Positions 16,748-26,062 of a DNA stretch of 33,036 nt are shown here, in pieces. Position 1 is the stretch's first letter; each line of letters starts with the position of its first letter. A program made the position numbers and the translations under genes. Origin of the DNA: Polaromonas sp. (lineage in GTDB: Bacteria > Pseudomonadota > Gammaproteobacteria > Burkholderiales > Burkholderiaceae_C); NCBI GenBank assembly GCA_030655515.1, contig JAURVI010000006.1:1-33036 (forward strand). The letters run 5' to 3'. The notes below the pieces were generated by a model that made no database searches, was not told where the DNA came from, and saw only the letters and a list, made by a program, of their open reading frames with translations.

Positions 16748-19700
16748 AAACTCTGGTGATTGCAGAAAAACCCTCGGTGGCGCAGGACATTGTCCGCGCC
16801 ATCACGCCCAGCGCGGGCAAGTTCGAGAAGCACGACGAATATTTTGAGAGCGACGACTGGGTCATCACCTCGGCGGTCGGGCACCTGGTCGAAATCCAGG
16901 CGCCGGAAGAGTTTGATGTCAAACGCGGCAAATGGAGTTTTGCCAACTTGCCGGTGATTCCGCCTTACTTTGACCTCAAGCCCATCGACAAGACCAAGAC
17001 ACGGCTCAATGCCATCGTCAGGCTGGCCAAACGCAAGGACGTGGGCGCGCTGGTCAACGCCTGCGACGCGGGCCGCGAGGGCGAGTTGATCTTCCGGCTG
17101 ATCCAGCAATACGCCAAGAGCAAACAGCCGGTCAAACGACTGTGGCTGCAGTCCATGACGCCGGCCGCGATTCGCGAAGGCTTCGCCACGCTGCGCAGCG
17201 ACGCGCAGATGCTGCCGCTGGCCGATGCGGCGCGCTGCCGCTCCGAGGCCGACTGGATGGTCGGCATCAACGGCACGCGGGCGATGACGGCCTTCAACTC
17301 GCGCGACGGCGGCTTCTTTTTGACCACCGTGGGCCGCGTGCAGACGCCGACCTTGTCGGTGGTGGTCGAGCGCGAGGAAAAAATCCGCAAGTTCATCAGC
17401 CGCGACTACTGGGAAATCCACGCGACCTTTCTGGCCGAAGCCGGGGAATATCCGGCCAAGTGGTTTGACCCGAAGTGGAAGAAGGCCGCGGCCAATGCCG
17501 ACAACGCCGAACCCGATGCCGAGCTGAAGGCCGACCGCGTCTGGTCCGAGCGCGAAGCACTCGCCATTGCCGATGCGGTGCGCGGCAAGGCCGCGACGGT
17601 GACCGAAGAAAGCAAACCGACCACGCAAGCCGCTGGCCAATTGTTCGACTTGACGTCCCTGCAACGCGAGGCCAACGGCAAGTTTGGTTTTTCAGCCAAA
17701 ACCACGCTGTCGATTGCGCAAAGCCTGTACGAGCGCCACAAGGCGCTGACCTACCCGCGTACCGATTCGCGCGCGCTGCCGGAAGACTATTTGCCGGTGG
17801 TGAAGAAAACCTTCGAGATGATTGCCGGCAGCACCATGCGGCACCTGGCGCCGCACGCGCTGACGGCACTGAATGGCAACTACATCAAACCCAACAAACG
17901 CATTTTTGACAACGCCAAGGTCAGCGACCACTTTGCGATTATTCCCACGCTGCAAGCACCCAGCGGCTTGAGCGAAGCCGAGCAAAAGCTGTACGACCTG
18001 GTGGTGCGCCGCTTCATGGCGGTGTTTTTCCCGAGCGCCGAGTACCTGGTGACCACGCGCATAACGACGGTGGCCGCCGCGCCGGGCCGCCCCAAGCACG
18101 GCACGGCCCCCCCGGGGGGCAGCGAAGCACACGCAGTGGCGAGCGTGGGGGCTGTTGTCGGCCACAGCTTCAAGACCGAGGGCAAGGTGCTGGTCAAGCC
18201 GGGCTGGCTGGCGATTTACGGCAAGGAAGCCGAGGACGAAAACACCGACGAGAAAGACAGCAAGACCCTGGTGCCGGTCCAGCCCGGCGAGATGGTGCGC
18301 GCCGAAGTCGTCGAGGCCAAGGGATTGAAAACCCGGCCGCCGGCCCGCTACAGCGAGGCCACGCTGCTCGGTGCGATGGAAGGCGCCGGCAAGACGGTGG
18401 AAGACGACGATCTGCGCGAGGCGATGCAGGAAAAAGGCCTGGGCACACCGGCGACCCGCGCCGCCACCATCGAGGGCCTGATCGCCGAGAAATACATGTT
18501 GCGCGAAGGCCGCGAGCTGATTCCGACCGCCAAGGCATTTCAACTGATGACGCTGCTGCGCGGCCTCGGCGTGGAAGAACTGTCCCGCGCCGACCTGACC
18601 GGCGAGTGGGAGTACAAGCTGGCGCAGATGGAGCACGGCCATCTGAGCCGCGAGACCTTCATGGCGGAAATTGCCACGATGACGAAAAACCTCGTCGCCA
18701 AGGCCAAGGGTTACGACAAGGACACCATTCCCGGCGACTACGCGACCTTGAGTGCGCCCTGCCCCAACTGCGGCGGCGTCATCAGGGAAAACTACCGGCG
18801 CTACACCTGCACCGGAAAAACCGGCAAAGGCAGCGACAGCGGCTGCGGCTTTTCCTTCGGCAAAACCCCGGCCGGCCGCACTTTTGAAGTGGCCGAGGTC
18901 GAACAGTTTTTGCGCGACAAAAAAATCGGCCCGCTGGAGGGTTTCCGCTCCAAGGCGGGCTGGCCTTTCAGTGCCGGGATGGTCATCAAGTTTGACGAGG
19001 AAACGAAGAACTACAAGCTCGAATTCGACTTCGGCGACGACAAGAACGCCGACACCGGCGAAATCATCGATTTCGGCAGCCAGCAGTCGCTGGGCGCTTG
19101 CCCCAAGTGCGGCGCGCGTGTTTTTGAGCACGGCAAGAGTTATGTCTGCGAAAAGTCGGTGCCGACGCTGGCCCAGCCAACGCCGAGCTGCGACTTCAAA
19201 AGCGGGCAGATGATTTTGCAGCAGCCGATTGAACGCGCGCAGATGAGCAAGCTGCTGGCCACCGGCAAAACCGATTTGCTCGACAAATTTGTTTCCATGC
19301 GAACCCGGCGCGCCTTCAAGGCCTTCCTGGCTTGGGACAAGGAGGCCGGCAAGGTGAATTTTGAATTTGCGCCATCGAAGTTTCCGCCACGCAAAACCGC
19401 CGCGCCGCGCGCCGGCACGGTGAAAACGCCTTTCGGGAAAACCGTGGCGGCCAAGGCAGCACCGGCTGCCAAAAAAGTGGCCGCCAAAAAAGCGCCCGCC
19501 AAGACGGCCGCCGTCAAAACCGCCAAGCCCAAGGCGCCGCGCAAAACCACGCCGGGCACCGGACTCAAACCCAGCGACGCACTGGCCGCGGTGATTGGCG
19601 CCGAGCCGGTGGCGCGCACCCAGGTCATCAAAAAACTCTGGGACTACATCAAGGCCGAGGGCCTGCAGGACGCCGCCAACAAGCGTGCCATCAATGCCGA

Positions 19701-19782
19701 CGCCAAGCTGCTGGCGGTCTTCGGCAAGCCGCAGGTGACGATGTTCGAGCTGGCCGGCATTGTGGGCAAGCATCTGAGCTGA
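16744..19782 (+). CDS. topB: DNA topoisomerase III with C-terminal SWIB domain
   Basis: 1012 residues from the ATG at 16744, which overlaps the upstream TGA as ATGA; an in-frame upstream start (16636) reads through non-homologous sequence. It is a type IA topoisomerase that passes and decatenates single strands. Toprim domain: LVIAEKPSVAQDIV and the acidic triad region ACDAGREGELIFRL. Catalytic Tyr: Y337 in LTYPRTDSR. C-terminal zinc-ribbon-like repeats lie at about 672-705 (CPNCGG) and 786-815 (CPKCGARVFEHGKSYVC). A Lys/Ala-rich linker (880-939) precedes a SWIB/MDM2-like domain (940-1012: LKPSDALAAVIG, KKLWDYIKAEGLQD). E. coli TopB is about 650 residues and lacks the tail; SWIB-topoisomerase fusions are known, e.g. 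in Chlamydia. A GC-rich repeat lies in frame at residues 447-470. Confidence 0.95.
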   Translation: MKTLVIAEKPSVAQDIVRAITPSAGKFEKHDEYFESDDWVITSAVGHLVEIQAPEEFDVKRGKWSFANLPVIPPYFDLKPIDKTKTRLNAIVRLAKRKDVGALVNACDAGREGELIFRLIQQYAKSKQPVKRLWLQSMTPAAIREGFATLRSDAQMLPLADAARCRSEADWMVGINGTRAMTAFNSRDGGFFLTTVGRVQTPTLSVVVEREEKIRKFISRDYWEIHATFLAEAGEYPAKWFDPKWKKAAANADNAEPDAELKADRVWSEREALAIADAVRGKAATVTEESKPTTQAAGQLFDLTSLQREANGKFGFSAKTTLSIAQSLYERHKALTYPRTDSRALPEDYLPVVKKTFEMIAGSTMRHLAPHALTALNGNYIKPNKRIFDNAKVSDHFAIIPTLQAPSGLSEAEQKLYDLVVRRFMAVFFPSAEYLVTTRITTVAAAPGRPKHGTAPPGGSEAHAVASVGAVVGHSFKTEGKVLVKPGWLAIYGKEAEDENTDEKDSKTLVPVQPGEMVRAEVVEAKGLKTRPPARYSEATLLGAMEGAGKTVEDDDLREAMQEKGLGTPATRAATIEGLIAEKYMLREGRELIPTAKAFQLMTLLRGLGVEELSRADLTGEWEYKLAQMEHGHLSRETFMAEIATMTKNLVAKAKGYDKDTIPGDYATLSAPCPNCGGVIRENYRRYTCTGKTGKGSDSGCGFSFGKTPAGRTFEVAEVEQFLRDKKIGPLEGFRSKAGWPFSAGMVIKFDEETKNYKLEFDFGDDKNADTGEIIDFGSQQSLGACPKCGARVFEHGKSYVCEKSVPTLAQPTPSCDFKSGQMILQQPIERAQMSKLLATGKTDLLDKFVSMRTRRAFKAFLAWDKEAGKVNFEFAPSKFPPRKTAAPRAGTVKTPFGKTVAAKAAPAAKKVAAKKAPAKTAAVKTAKPKAPRKTTPGTGLKPSDALAAVIGAEPVARTQVIKKLWDYIKAEGLQDAANKRAINADAKLLAVFGKPQVTMFELAGIVGKHLS
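18084..18152 (+). repeat. 69-bp GC-rich palindromic repeat lying in frame inside topB
   Basis: GGGCCGCCCCAAGCACGGCA, then CCCCCCCGGGGGGCAGCGAA, ending GGCGAGCGTGGGGGC. It is 69 bp (23 codons) and contains a CCCCCC/GGGGGG palindrome. I know this pattern as a common repeat between genes in Comamonadaceae. Here it encodes GRPKHGTAPPGGSEAHAVAS between the conserved blocks TTRITTV and GHSFKTEGKVLVKPGWLAIY. Confidence 0.65.
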
Positions 19783-19904
19783 TGCGGGCGCTGCGAAACG
19801 CGACCCGTTCGGACCGGGCTTTCCTCGTCCGGCAATTGATGCGCCGCAGCTTGCATTGCGCCCGGCTTCGCGCGATCATCGGCATTCACTTCAGGAGAAC
19901 CCTT

Positions 19905-20459
19905 ATGCAACGCCCCCTTCTTGCCGCCGCCTTGCTCGGCGCCGCTTTCTTCGCCCAGGCCGCCGACTTCAAGCTGAGCAGTCCCGAGATCAAGGCCGGC
20001 GGCATGATGCCCAAGAGCTTCGAGTTCAACGGTTTCGGCTGCGCGGGCGACAACAAGTCGCCCGCGCTCAAGTGGCGCGGCGCGCCCAAGGGCACCAAGA
20101 GTTTTGCCGTGACGGTCTACGATCCCGACGCGCCTACCGGCTCGGGCTGGTGGCACTGGTCGGTGATCAACATTCCGGCTTCCGTGACCGAACTGGCGTC
20201 CGACGCCGGTGCCGCGGGCGGTGCCAAGCTACCCGCGGGCGCGGCCCATGTGCGCATTGACTACGGCATGGCCGGCTGGGGCGGCGTCTGTCCGCCACAG
20301 GGCGACAAGCCGCACCGCTACATCTTCACCGTGCATGCGCTGAAAGTCGAGAAGCTCGAAATCCCGGCCGACGCCACGGCGGCATTGGCGGGCTTCATGA
20401 TCAATGGCAATGCGTTGGGCAAGGCCAGCTTTACCGCAAAGTACGGCCGCGCCAAGTAA
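19905..20459 (+). CDS. YbhB/YbcL-type PEBP (Raf-kinase-inhibitor-like) protein, periplasmic
   Basis: 184 residues from the ATG at 19905, preceded by AGGAG. A signal peptide (MQRPLLAAALLGAAFFAQA, cut near AQA-ADF) puts it in the periplasm. PEBP-family motifs: FNGFGCAGDNKSPALKW, the anion-pocket stretch YDPDAPTGSGWWHWSVINIP, and GWGGVCPPQGDKPHRYIFTVHAL. Bacterial members bind phosphorylated or carboxylated small ligands; the physiological role is unsettled. It follows topB by 122 bp and looks like an independent gene. Confidence 0.93.
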   Translation: MQRPLLAAALLGAAFFAQAADFKLSSPEIKAGGMMPKSFEFNGFGCAGDNKSPALKWRGAPKGTKSFAVTVYDPDAPTGSGWWHWSVINIPASVTELASDAGAAGGAKLPAGAAHVRIDYGMAGWGGVCPPQGDKPHRYIFTVHALKVEKLEIPADATAALAGFMINGNALGKASFTAKYGRAK

Positions 20460-20483
20460 AGTCCGGTCGGCAAGCGGGCGCTG

Positions 20484-21935
20484 TTACTCGGCAAAATGGC
20501 CCATGCCGGCAAAGCGAACGGTCACGCGCGTACCTGGCGACTGCGGGTGAGCGGGCAGGGCCGCGTCTTCAATGCCGATGGTGGCGCCGTGCTGCTTGGC
20601 AATTTCCAGAACAATGGCCAGCCCCAGTCCTGAGCCGTCGACATTGGTGCCCAGCGCGCGGTAAAAAGGCTCGAACACCAGCCCGCGCTCCGACGCTGGA
20701 ATGCCGGGCCCGGAGTCTTCCACCAGCAGCAGCACAACACCACTGAATCGGTCGGCCAGCAGCCGCACCGTGACTTGCCCGCCTTCTGGCGTGTAGTTCA
20801 GGGCGTTGTCGAGCAGGTTGCGCACCAGTTCCTTGAGCAGCGTCGGGTTGGCCTCCAGCCTGCTGGCCGCCGCACCGGCGGGCGGCCCCTCGTAGCCCAG
20901 GTCGATGTGTTTTTCCAGCGCCCGCGGCACCGAATCCTGGATCGCTTCAGAGAGCACCTGCGCCAGGTCCAGCGGCTGCTTGGGCAGGCTGCGCCCGGTG
21001 GTTTCGGCGCGCGCCAGCGCCAGCAACTGGTTGACGGTGTGGGTCGCGCGTATGCTGGCGCGGCCAATGTGCTTGAGGGATTTTTTCAGCTCGTCCGCGT
21101 CGGTCTCGCGCTGGGCCAGGTCGGCCTGCATGCGCAGTCCGGCGAGCGGGGTTTTGAGCTGGTGCGCGGCGTCGGCCAGAAAACGCTTTTGCGTCGTCAG
21201 CGAAACCTTGAGCCGGCTCAGCAAGCCGTTGATCGACGACACCAGCGGCGCGACTTCTTCCGGCACGACGGTTTCGTCGAGCGGGCTCATGTCGTCGGGT
21301 TTTCGCGCACGGATGCGCTTTTCCAGTTCGTCCAGCGGCTTGATGCCGCGCACCAGCGCGAGCCAGACCAGCAGCACGGCCAGGGGCAGGGTGACGAACT
21401 GCGGCACCATCACGCCCTTGATAATTTCGGTGGCCAGGGTTTTGCGCTTTTCCAGCGTTTCGGCCACCTGCACCTGCACCACCCGCGGCTTGGCGTCCGG
21501 CACATCGACCTTGATCCAGGTGTAGGCGACGCGCACCTCCTGGCCCCGCACCATGTCCTCGCGCAGGCGCACTTCGCCGTTGAAAGAGACTTCTTCGTCC
21601 GCCGGCAGCGGCAGGTCACGCTCGCCGCTGAGGAATTCGCCGCGCGTGCCCAGCACCTGGTAGAACACCAGGTCGATGTCGTCCGCGCGCAAAATTTCGC
21701 GTGCCGGCGCCGTCAGGTTGAACTGGACCTGCTGGTCTTTGACCACAATCAGTTTGGCCAGTGCCTGCACCTTGTATTCCAGCGCGCGGTCAAACGGTTT
21801 GCCGGCAATGTTTTGCGCCACCAGCCAGGTCAGCGCCAGGCTGATCGGCCACAGCAGCAGCAGCGGCGTGAGCATCCAGTCCAGAATCTCGCCGAACAGG
21901 CTGCGTCGCTCACGCTGAAAGAGTCTTAAGGCCAT
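20484..21935 (-). CDS. Sensor histidine kinase, TctE-like
   Basis: 483 residues. The membrane helices are at about 20-42 and 175-197, with a periplasmic 2CSK_N-like sensor domain between them. A HAMP-like stretch follows, then the HisKA dimerisation motif with H258 (FLADAAHQLKTPLAGLRMQ). The ATPase boxes are ELVRNLLDNALNYTP (N), EDSGPGIP (G1) and DGSGLGLAIV (G2). The phosphorylated His should pass its phosphate to the response regulator encoded just upstream. The domain layout matches the TctE/QseC class, where TctDE controls tricarboxylate uptake, but no transporter is adjacent, so the signal is unknown. It is the second gene of the pair, after a 73-bp gap holding an inverted repeat. Confidence 0.93.
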   Translation of the reverse strand: MALRLFQRERRSLFGEILDWMLTPLLLLWPISLALTWLVAQNIAGKPFDRALEYKVQALAKLIVVKDQQVQFNLTAPAREILRADDIDLVFYQVLGTRGEFLSGERDLPLPADEEVSFNGEVRLREDMVRGQEVRVAYTWIKVDVPDAKPRVVQVQVAETLEKRKTLATEIIKGVMVPQFVTLPLAVLLVWLALVRGIKPLDELEKRIRARKPDDMSPLDETVVPEEVAPLVSSINGLLSRLKVSLTTQKRFLADAAHQLKTPLAGLRMQADLAQRETDADELKKSLKHIGRASIRATHTVNQLLALARAETTGRSLPKQPLDLAQVLSEAIQDSVPRALEKHIDLGYEGPPAGAAASRLEANPTLLKELVRNLLDNALNYTPEGGQVTVRLLADRFSGVVLLLVEDSGPGIPASERGLVFEPFYRALGTNVDGSGLGLAIVLEIAKQHGATIGIEDAALPAHPQSPGTRVTVRFAGMGHFAE

Positions 21936-21970
21936 GGGGTCGGTTGCTCCAGATCAACAGTTTTCGGCTT

Positions 21971-21995
21971 CTTCCCCTTCTCCCGGCAGGGGAAG
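21971..21995. promoter_or_regulatory. Inverted repeat between response regulator and kinase genes
   Basis: CTTCCCCT (21971-21978) and AGGGGAAG (21988-21995) pair over eight bases around a nine-base loop. It sits in the 73-bp gap between the two genes. It could lower kinase expression relative to the regulator, or it may be a chance or dispersed repeat. Confidence 0.4.
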
Positions 21996-22008
21996 GAGCA
22001 AGACCCAT

Positions 22009-22683
22009 TCAGCCCGGAATTTTCTCAAGGCAATAGCCAAGCCCCCGGACCGTCGCAATTCGCACCGGTCCTTTCTCGATTTTCTTGCGCAGCCGGTGGA
22101 CGTAGACCTCGATCGCGTTGTTGCTGACTTCTTCGCCCCATTCGCACAGCCGCTCGACCAACTGGTCCTTGCTGACGAGGCGGCCGGCGCGCTGCAGCAG
22201 CACTTCGAGCAAACCGAGCTCGCGGGCCGACAGCTCCAGCATCTGGCCGTCAATCGTGGCCACGCGGCCGGCCTGGTCGTAAACCAGCGGCCCGTGTTTG
22301 ATGGTGCTGCTGGCGCCGCCCATGCCGCGCCGAACCAGCGCCCGCACACGTGCCTCGAGCTCCTGCAGCGAAAAAGGCTTGGCCATGTAATCGTCGGCAC
22401 CGTAGTCCAGGCCCTTGACGCGCTCTTCGACGCTGTCGGCGGCGGTCAGGATCAGCACCGGCATCGCCGAGCCGCGAGCGCGCAGGCGCCTGAGCACCTC
22501 CAGCCCATGCATGCGCGGCAGGCCCAGGTCCAGGATCAGAAGATCAAACGCCGTGTTGGTCATCAGCGCGGCGTCGGCCTCGCTGCCGCTGGCGACGTGG
22601 TCGGCCGCCGTGCCGGAGGCCCGCAGGGTGCGAAGCAAACCATCGGCCAGAACCTGGTCATCTTCTGCAATCAAAATACGCAT
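22009..22683 (-). CDS. OmpR-family response regulator, TctD-like
   Basis: 224 residues from the ATG at 22683; the longer upstream frame lacks homology. The receiver domain begins MRILIAEDDQVLADGLLRTL, with phospho-acceptor D52 (LLILDLGLPRMHG), the switch Thr in LILTAAD and the conserved Lys in YMAKPFSL. The C-terminal winged helix (about 125-220) has ELSARELGLLEVLLQRAG, the recognition helix SNNAIEVYVHRLRKKI and the wing VRGLGYCL. It is the transcription factor partner of the histidine kinase encoded downstream. Confidence 0.94.
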   Translation of the reverse strand: MRILIAEDDQVLADGLLRTLRASGTAADHVASGSEADAALMTNTAFDLLILDLGLPRMHGLEVLRRLRARGSAMPVLILTAADSVEERVKGLDYGADDYMAKPFSLQELEARVRALVRRGMGGASSTIKHGPLVYDQAGRVATIDGQMLELSARELGLLEVLLQRAGRLVSKDQLVERLCEWGEEVSNNAIEVYVHRLRKKIEKGPVRIATVRGLGYCLEKIPG

Positions 22684-22771
22684 GGCTGTCTCCAGATATC
22701 CACCTGCAGGCGGGTTCGCGTGGCGATGTGTTGCTTGTGATGCAAATTTTAGGCTTTTGCGACCCCTGCGT

Positions 22772-23266
22772 TCAGGAATCCGCCCCCGCATACGCTTCCA
22801 GTCCCAGCGCCACCACGGTGGCCACGTCGGCGCCGACGGCCTGGCGGAACTCGGCTTCTGCCTGCGCGACGGCGGTGCGAAAGGCTTGCAGCCACAGCAG
22901 GCCGGACGCGGTGAACACCACGGTACGGGCGCGCCGGTCGTGCGGATCGGGTACACGGGTGACCAGCCCCCAGGCTTCGCACTGGTTCACCAGGTCGCCC
23001 ATCGCCTGTTTGCTCATGCCGGCACTCAGCGCCAGGTCGGTCAGGCGCGAGCCGCCGACCGCCAGGTGCCGCGTGATGTGAATGTGCGCGGCGCCCACCT
23101 GCGCGCGCGCGGCGAGGTTGGACAAGGCCAGCGGCACATCCACATTGCGGGCCATCAAGACCAGCACCCGTTCGTCGAAGCGCCGCAAGGCGTGACCGAG
23201 CTGGCGGCCCAGGTGCGTGAGCCGCCAGCCCTCTGCGTCGGCGGGTGTTTCCGGGACAGGGTTCAT
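22772..23266 (-). CDS. MarR-family transcriptional regulator
   Basis: 164 residues. The winged-helix core includes ITRHLAVGGSRLTDLALSAG, MSKQAMGDLVNQCEAWGLV (recognition helix) and the wing RVPDPHDRRARTVVFTASG, followed by a dimerising C-terminal helix. MarR proteins repress nearby genes and release DNA on binding small aromatic or oxidant ligands. It is divergent from recA, and the shared region holds two inverted repeats near its own start (23280-23322) that could be its operator. There is no obvious target gene other than itself or recA. Confidence 0.88.
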   Translation of the reverse strand: MNPVPETPADAEGWRLTHLGRQLGHALRRFDERVLVLMARNVDVPLALSNLAARAQVGAAHIHITRHLAVGGSRLTDLALSAGMSKQAMGDLVNQCEAWGLVTRVPDPHDRRARTVVFTASGLLWLQAFRTAVAQAEAEFRQAVGADVATVVALGLEAYAGADS

Positions 23267-23279
23267 GCCCCGGATGATA

Positions 23280-23322
23280 AGTCAATTGATCAGGTAAACT
23301 GACTAAAAATAGGGTTTACTTG
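23280..23322. promoter_or_regulatory. Overlapping inverted repeats, candidate MarR operator
   Basis: Repeat 1: AGTCAATT (23280-23287) with AACTGACT (23297-23304), seven of eight paired. Repeat 2: CAGGTAAAC (23291-23299) with GTTTACTTG (23314-23322), eight of nine paired. Both lie just upstream of the MarR gene start at 23266. Confidence 0.5.
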
Positions 23323-23344
23323 TTTAAAGAATGCCCCTAGAGTA

Positions 23345-23360
23345 CTGGTCATGCATCCAG
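23345..23360. promoter_or_regulatory. Candidate LexA (SOS) box upstream of recA
   Basis: CTGGTCATGCATCCAG fits the CTG-N10-CAG pattern of LexA sites and lies 72 bp before the recA ATG. The core is not the AT-rich TATATATA of strong sites, so binding may be weaker. A TTGTTT at 23320-23325 could be the -35. Confidence 0.6.
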
Positions 23361-23431
23361 CGCTGTGATTAAAAGCAGAACCAAAACCGCTGCAAAAGTT
23401 TTTACGTCATTGATTTTCAAGGAGATTTTTC

Positions 23432-24550
<1,119 letters not shown>

Positions 24551-24574
24551 GCGGACTGAGTACTGGTTTTCAGC

Positions 24575-25051
24575 ATGGTTTCGGACCCGGCTGCCGCGCC
24601 CCCCGGCTTTGGCCTGTCTTTGAAAGGCCGGGCCTTGCGCTACCTGGCGGCGCGCGAGCATTCGCGCGCCGAGCTGGCGCGCAAGCTGGCCGCACACGCC
24701 GCGTCGCCCGAGCAACTGGCCCAGGTGCTGGACGAGCTGCAGGCCAAGGGCTTCATCAGCGAGGCCCGGGTGGTGGAATCCGTCATCAACCGGCGCGCCG
24801 GGCGTTTCGGCACGGCGCGTATCCGGCACGAGTTGCTGGGCAAGGGGCTGGCGGCCGAGGCGGTGCTTGATGCGGTCAGCCTGCTCAAAGCCAGTGAAGT
24901 GGAACGCGCCCGCGAAGTCTGGCGCAAGAAGTTCGGCGAGCCGGCGCTGGACGCCGCCGCGCGCGGCAAACAGATGCGTTTTCTGGCGGCACGCGGTTTT
25001 GGCGCGGACGCGATCCGCCGCGTGGTGTCAGGTTCAGCCGAAGAGCTATAA
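24575..25051 (+). CDS. recX: Regulatory protein RecX
   Basis: 158 residues, made of three-helix repeats: LKGRALRYLAAREHSRAELA, LDELQAKGFISEARVVESVI, and GRFGTARIRHELLGKGLAAE. RecX binds RecA filaments and limits their activity. The position 24 bp after recA confirms the call and implies co-transcription. No clear ribosome site precedes the ATG; read-through or coupled translation is likely. Confidence 0.94.
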   Translation: MVSDPAAAPPGFGLSLKGRALRYLAAREHSRAELARKLAAHAASPEQLAQVLDELQAKGFISEARVVESVINRRAGRFGTARIRHELLGKGLAAEAVLDAVSLLKASEVERAREVWRKKFGEPALDAAARGKQMRFLAARGFGADAIRRVVSGSAEEL

Positions 25052-25053
25052 CC

Positions 25054-25076
25054 AACCACATGCCATGCATGTGGTT
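25054..25076. promoter_or_regulatory. Inverted repeat upstream of the R-M operon
   Basis: AACCACATG (25054-25062), five-base loop, CATGTGGTT (25068-25076): nine perfect pairs. It starts 3 bp after the recX stop and ends 29 bp before the methyltransferase ATG, just upstream of a possible -10 TACACT (25080-25085). It could be an operator controlling the R-M genes or the end of recX. There is no T-run. Confidence 0.55.
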
Positions 25077-25105
25077 CGGTACACTTTGCCGATGAAGGAG
25101 CAAAA

Positions 25106-26062
25106 ATGAGCCGACTTCCCCATCCTATCCAGTACCAAGGCAGCAAGCGTAACTTGGCCTCTCGTATTCTGGCGTGTTTTCCGGCGGACGTGCAAACGCT
25201 GTATGAACCTTTTGCCGGCTCTGCGGCAATCAGTATTGCCGCGGCAGCGGAAGGTGCTGCGAAAGACTTTGCAATCAATGATTTGAATCAACCACTTGTG
25301 CGATTGCTTCAGGGCATCGTCGAAAATCCTTGCGTTATCGCCGAAGAATATGCCGCAGTGTGGTCGAACCAGGGGGACGAGCTTGCGCAAAGCCTTTCCC
25401 ATTTCAACGCGGTAAGAGATGCATTCAACAGAACTCATGCTCCTGAGCTGCTGCTGTATTTGCTGGCGCGCTGCGTCAAGGGCGCGGTGCGATACAACCG
25501 TCAAGGCCTGTTCAATCAAAGCCCAGACAAGCGCCGCAAGGGGACTCGGCCAGAAACCATGCGGCGCAACATCTACGGGGTATCTTTGTTGCTCAAAGGA
25601 CGGAGTCGTTTTCTGTCAGTGGATTACCTTGAGGCCATTCAGAACGCCACGGCATCAGACCTTGTGTATATGGATCCACCATATCAAGGGGTATCTGGCG
25701 AGCGTGATGGACGGTATCTGTCCGGACTGGACTTCGAGTTGTTTGCGAAGTCCCTGGCGCAACTGAACGAGCGTGACATTTCGTATATCGTGAGCTATGA
25801 CGGTAAACTCGGCGATTACAGCTATGGTCAAATCTTGCCCGACAGTTTGGAGCTCGAACGCCTTGAGCTTGTGGTCGGCCGATCAAGCACAGCCACTTTG
25901 CTGGGTCGAAACGACGTAACTATCGAGTCTCTTTACCTTTCGCGGGCGCTTGTGGCGCGCCTGTCTAAATCCAGACATAGGCTTGGCGCGCACAAGCACA
26001 CGGCTTCTTTGAACTTGTTCTCAACTTCTCATGATCTCGAAACTCTCGAAGCAGTTTATTGA
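25106..26062 (+). CDS. DNA adenine methyltransferase, Dam/D12 class (R-M modification)
   Basis: 318 residues. The N-terminus PIQYQGSKRNLASRI is the D12-class motif X. The SAM site is YEPFAGSAA (33-41), and the catalytic motif is DPPY (190-193), which fits N6-adenine methylation. It is longer than E. coli Dam (278), with the target-recognition region between about 90 and 170 (KGAVRYNRQGLFNQS, typical of the class). A ribosome site (AAGGAG) precedes the ATG. The HNH gene overlaps its 3' end by 32 bp, so this is a modification enzyme with its nuclease rather than a solitary Dam. The DNA looks less GC-rich than the flanks. The recognition sequence cannot be read from the protein. Confidence 0.9.
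   Translation: MSRLPHPIQYQGSKRNLASRILACFPADVQTLYEPFAGSAAISIAAAAEGAAKDFAINDLNQPLVRLLQGIVENPCVIAEEYAAVWSNQGDELAQSLSHFNAVRDAFNRTHAPELLLYLLARCVKGAVRYNRQGLFNQSPDKRRKGTRPETMRRNIYGVSLLLKGRSRFLSVDYLEAIQNATASDLVYMDPPYQGVSGERDGRYLSGLDFELFAKSLAQLNERDISYIVSYDGKLGDYSYGQILPDSLELERLELVVGRSSTATLLGRNDVTIESLYLSRALVARLSKSRHRLGAHKHTASLNLFSTSHDLETLEAVY

Noticed and set aside
25106..26062. Methyltransferase as a solitary house-keeping Dam
   Set aside because: The overlapping HNH nuclease gene and the insertion-like context fit a restriction-modification pair better.
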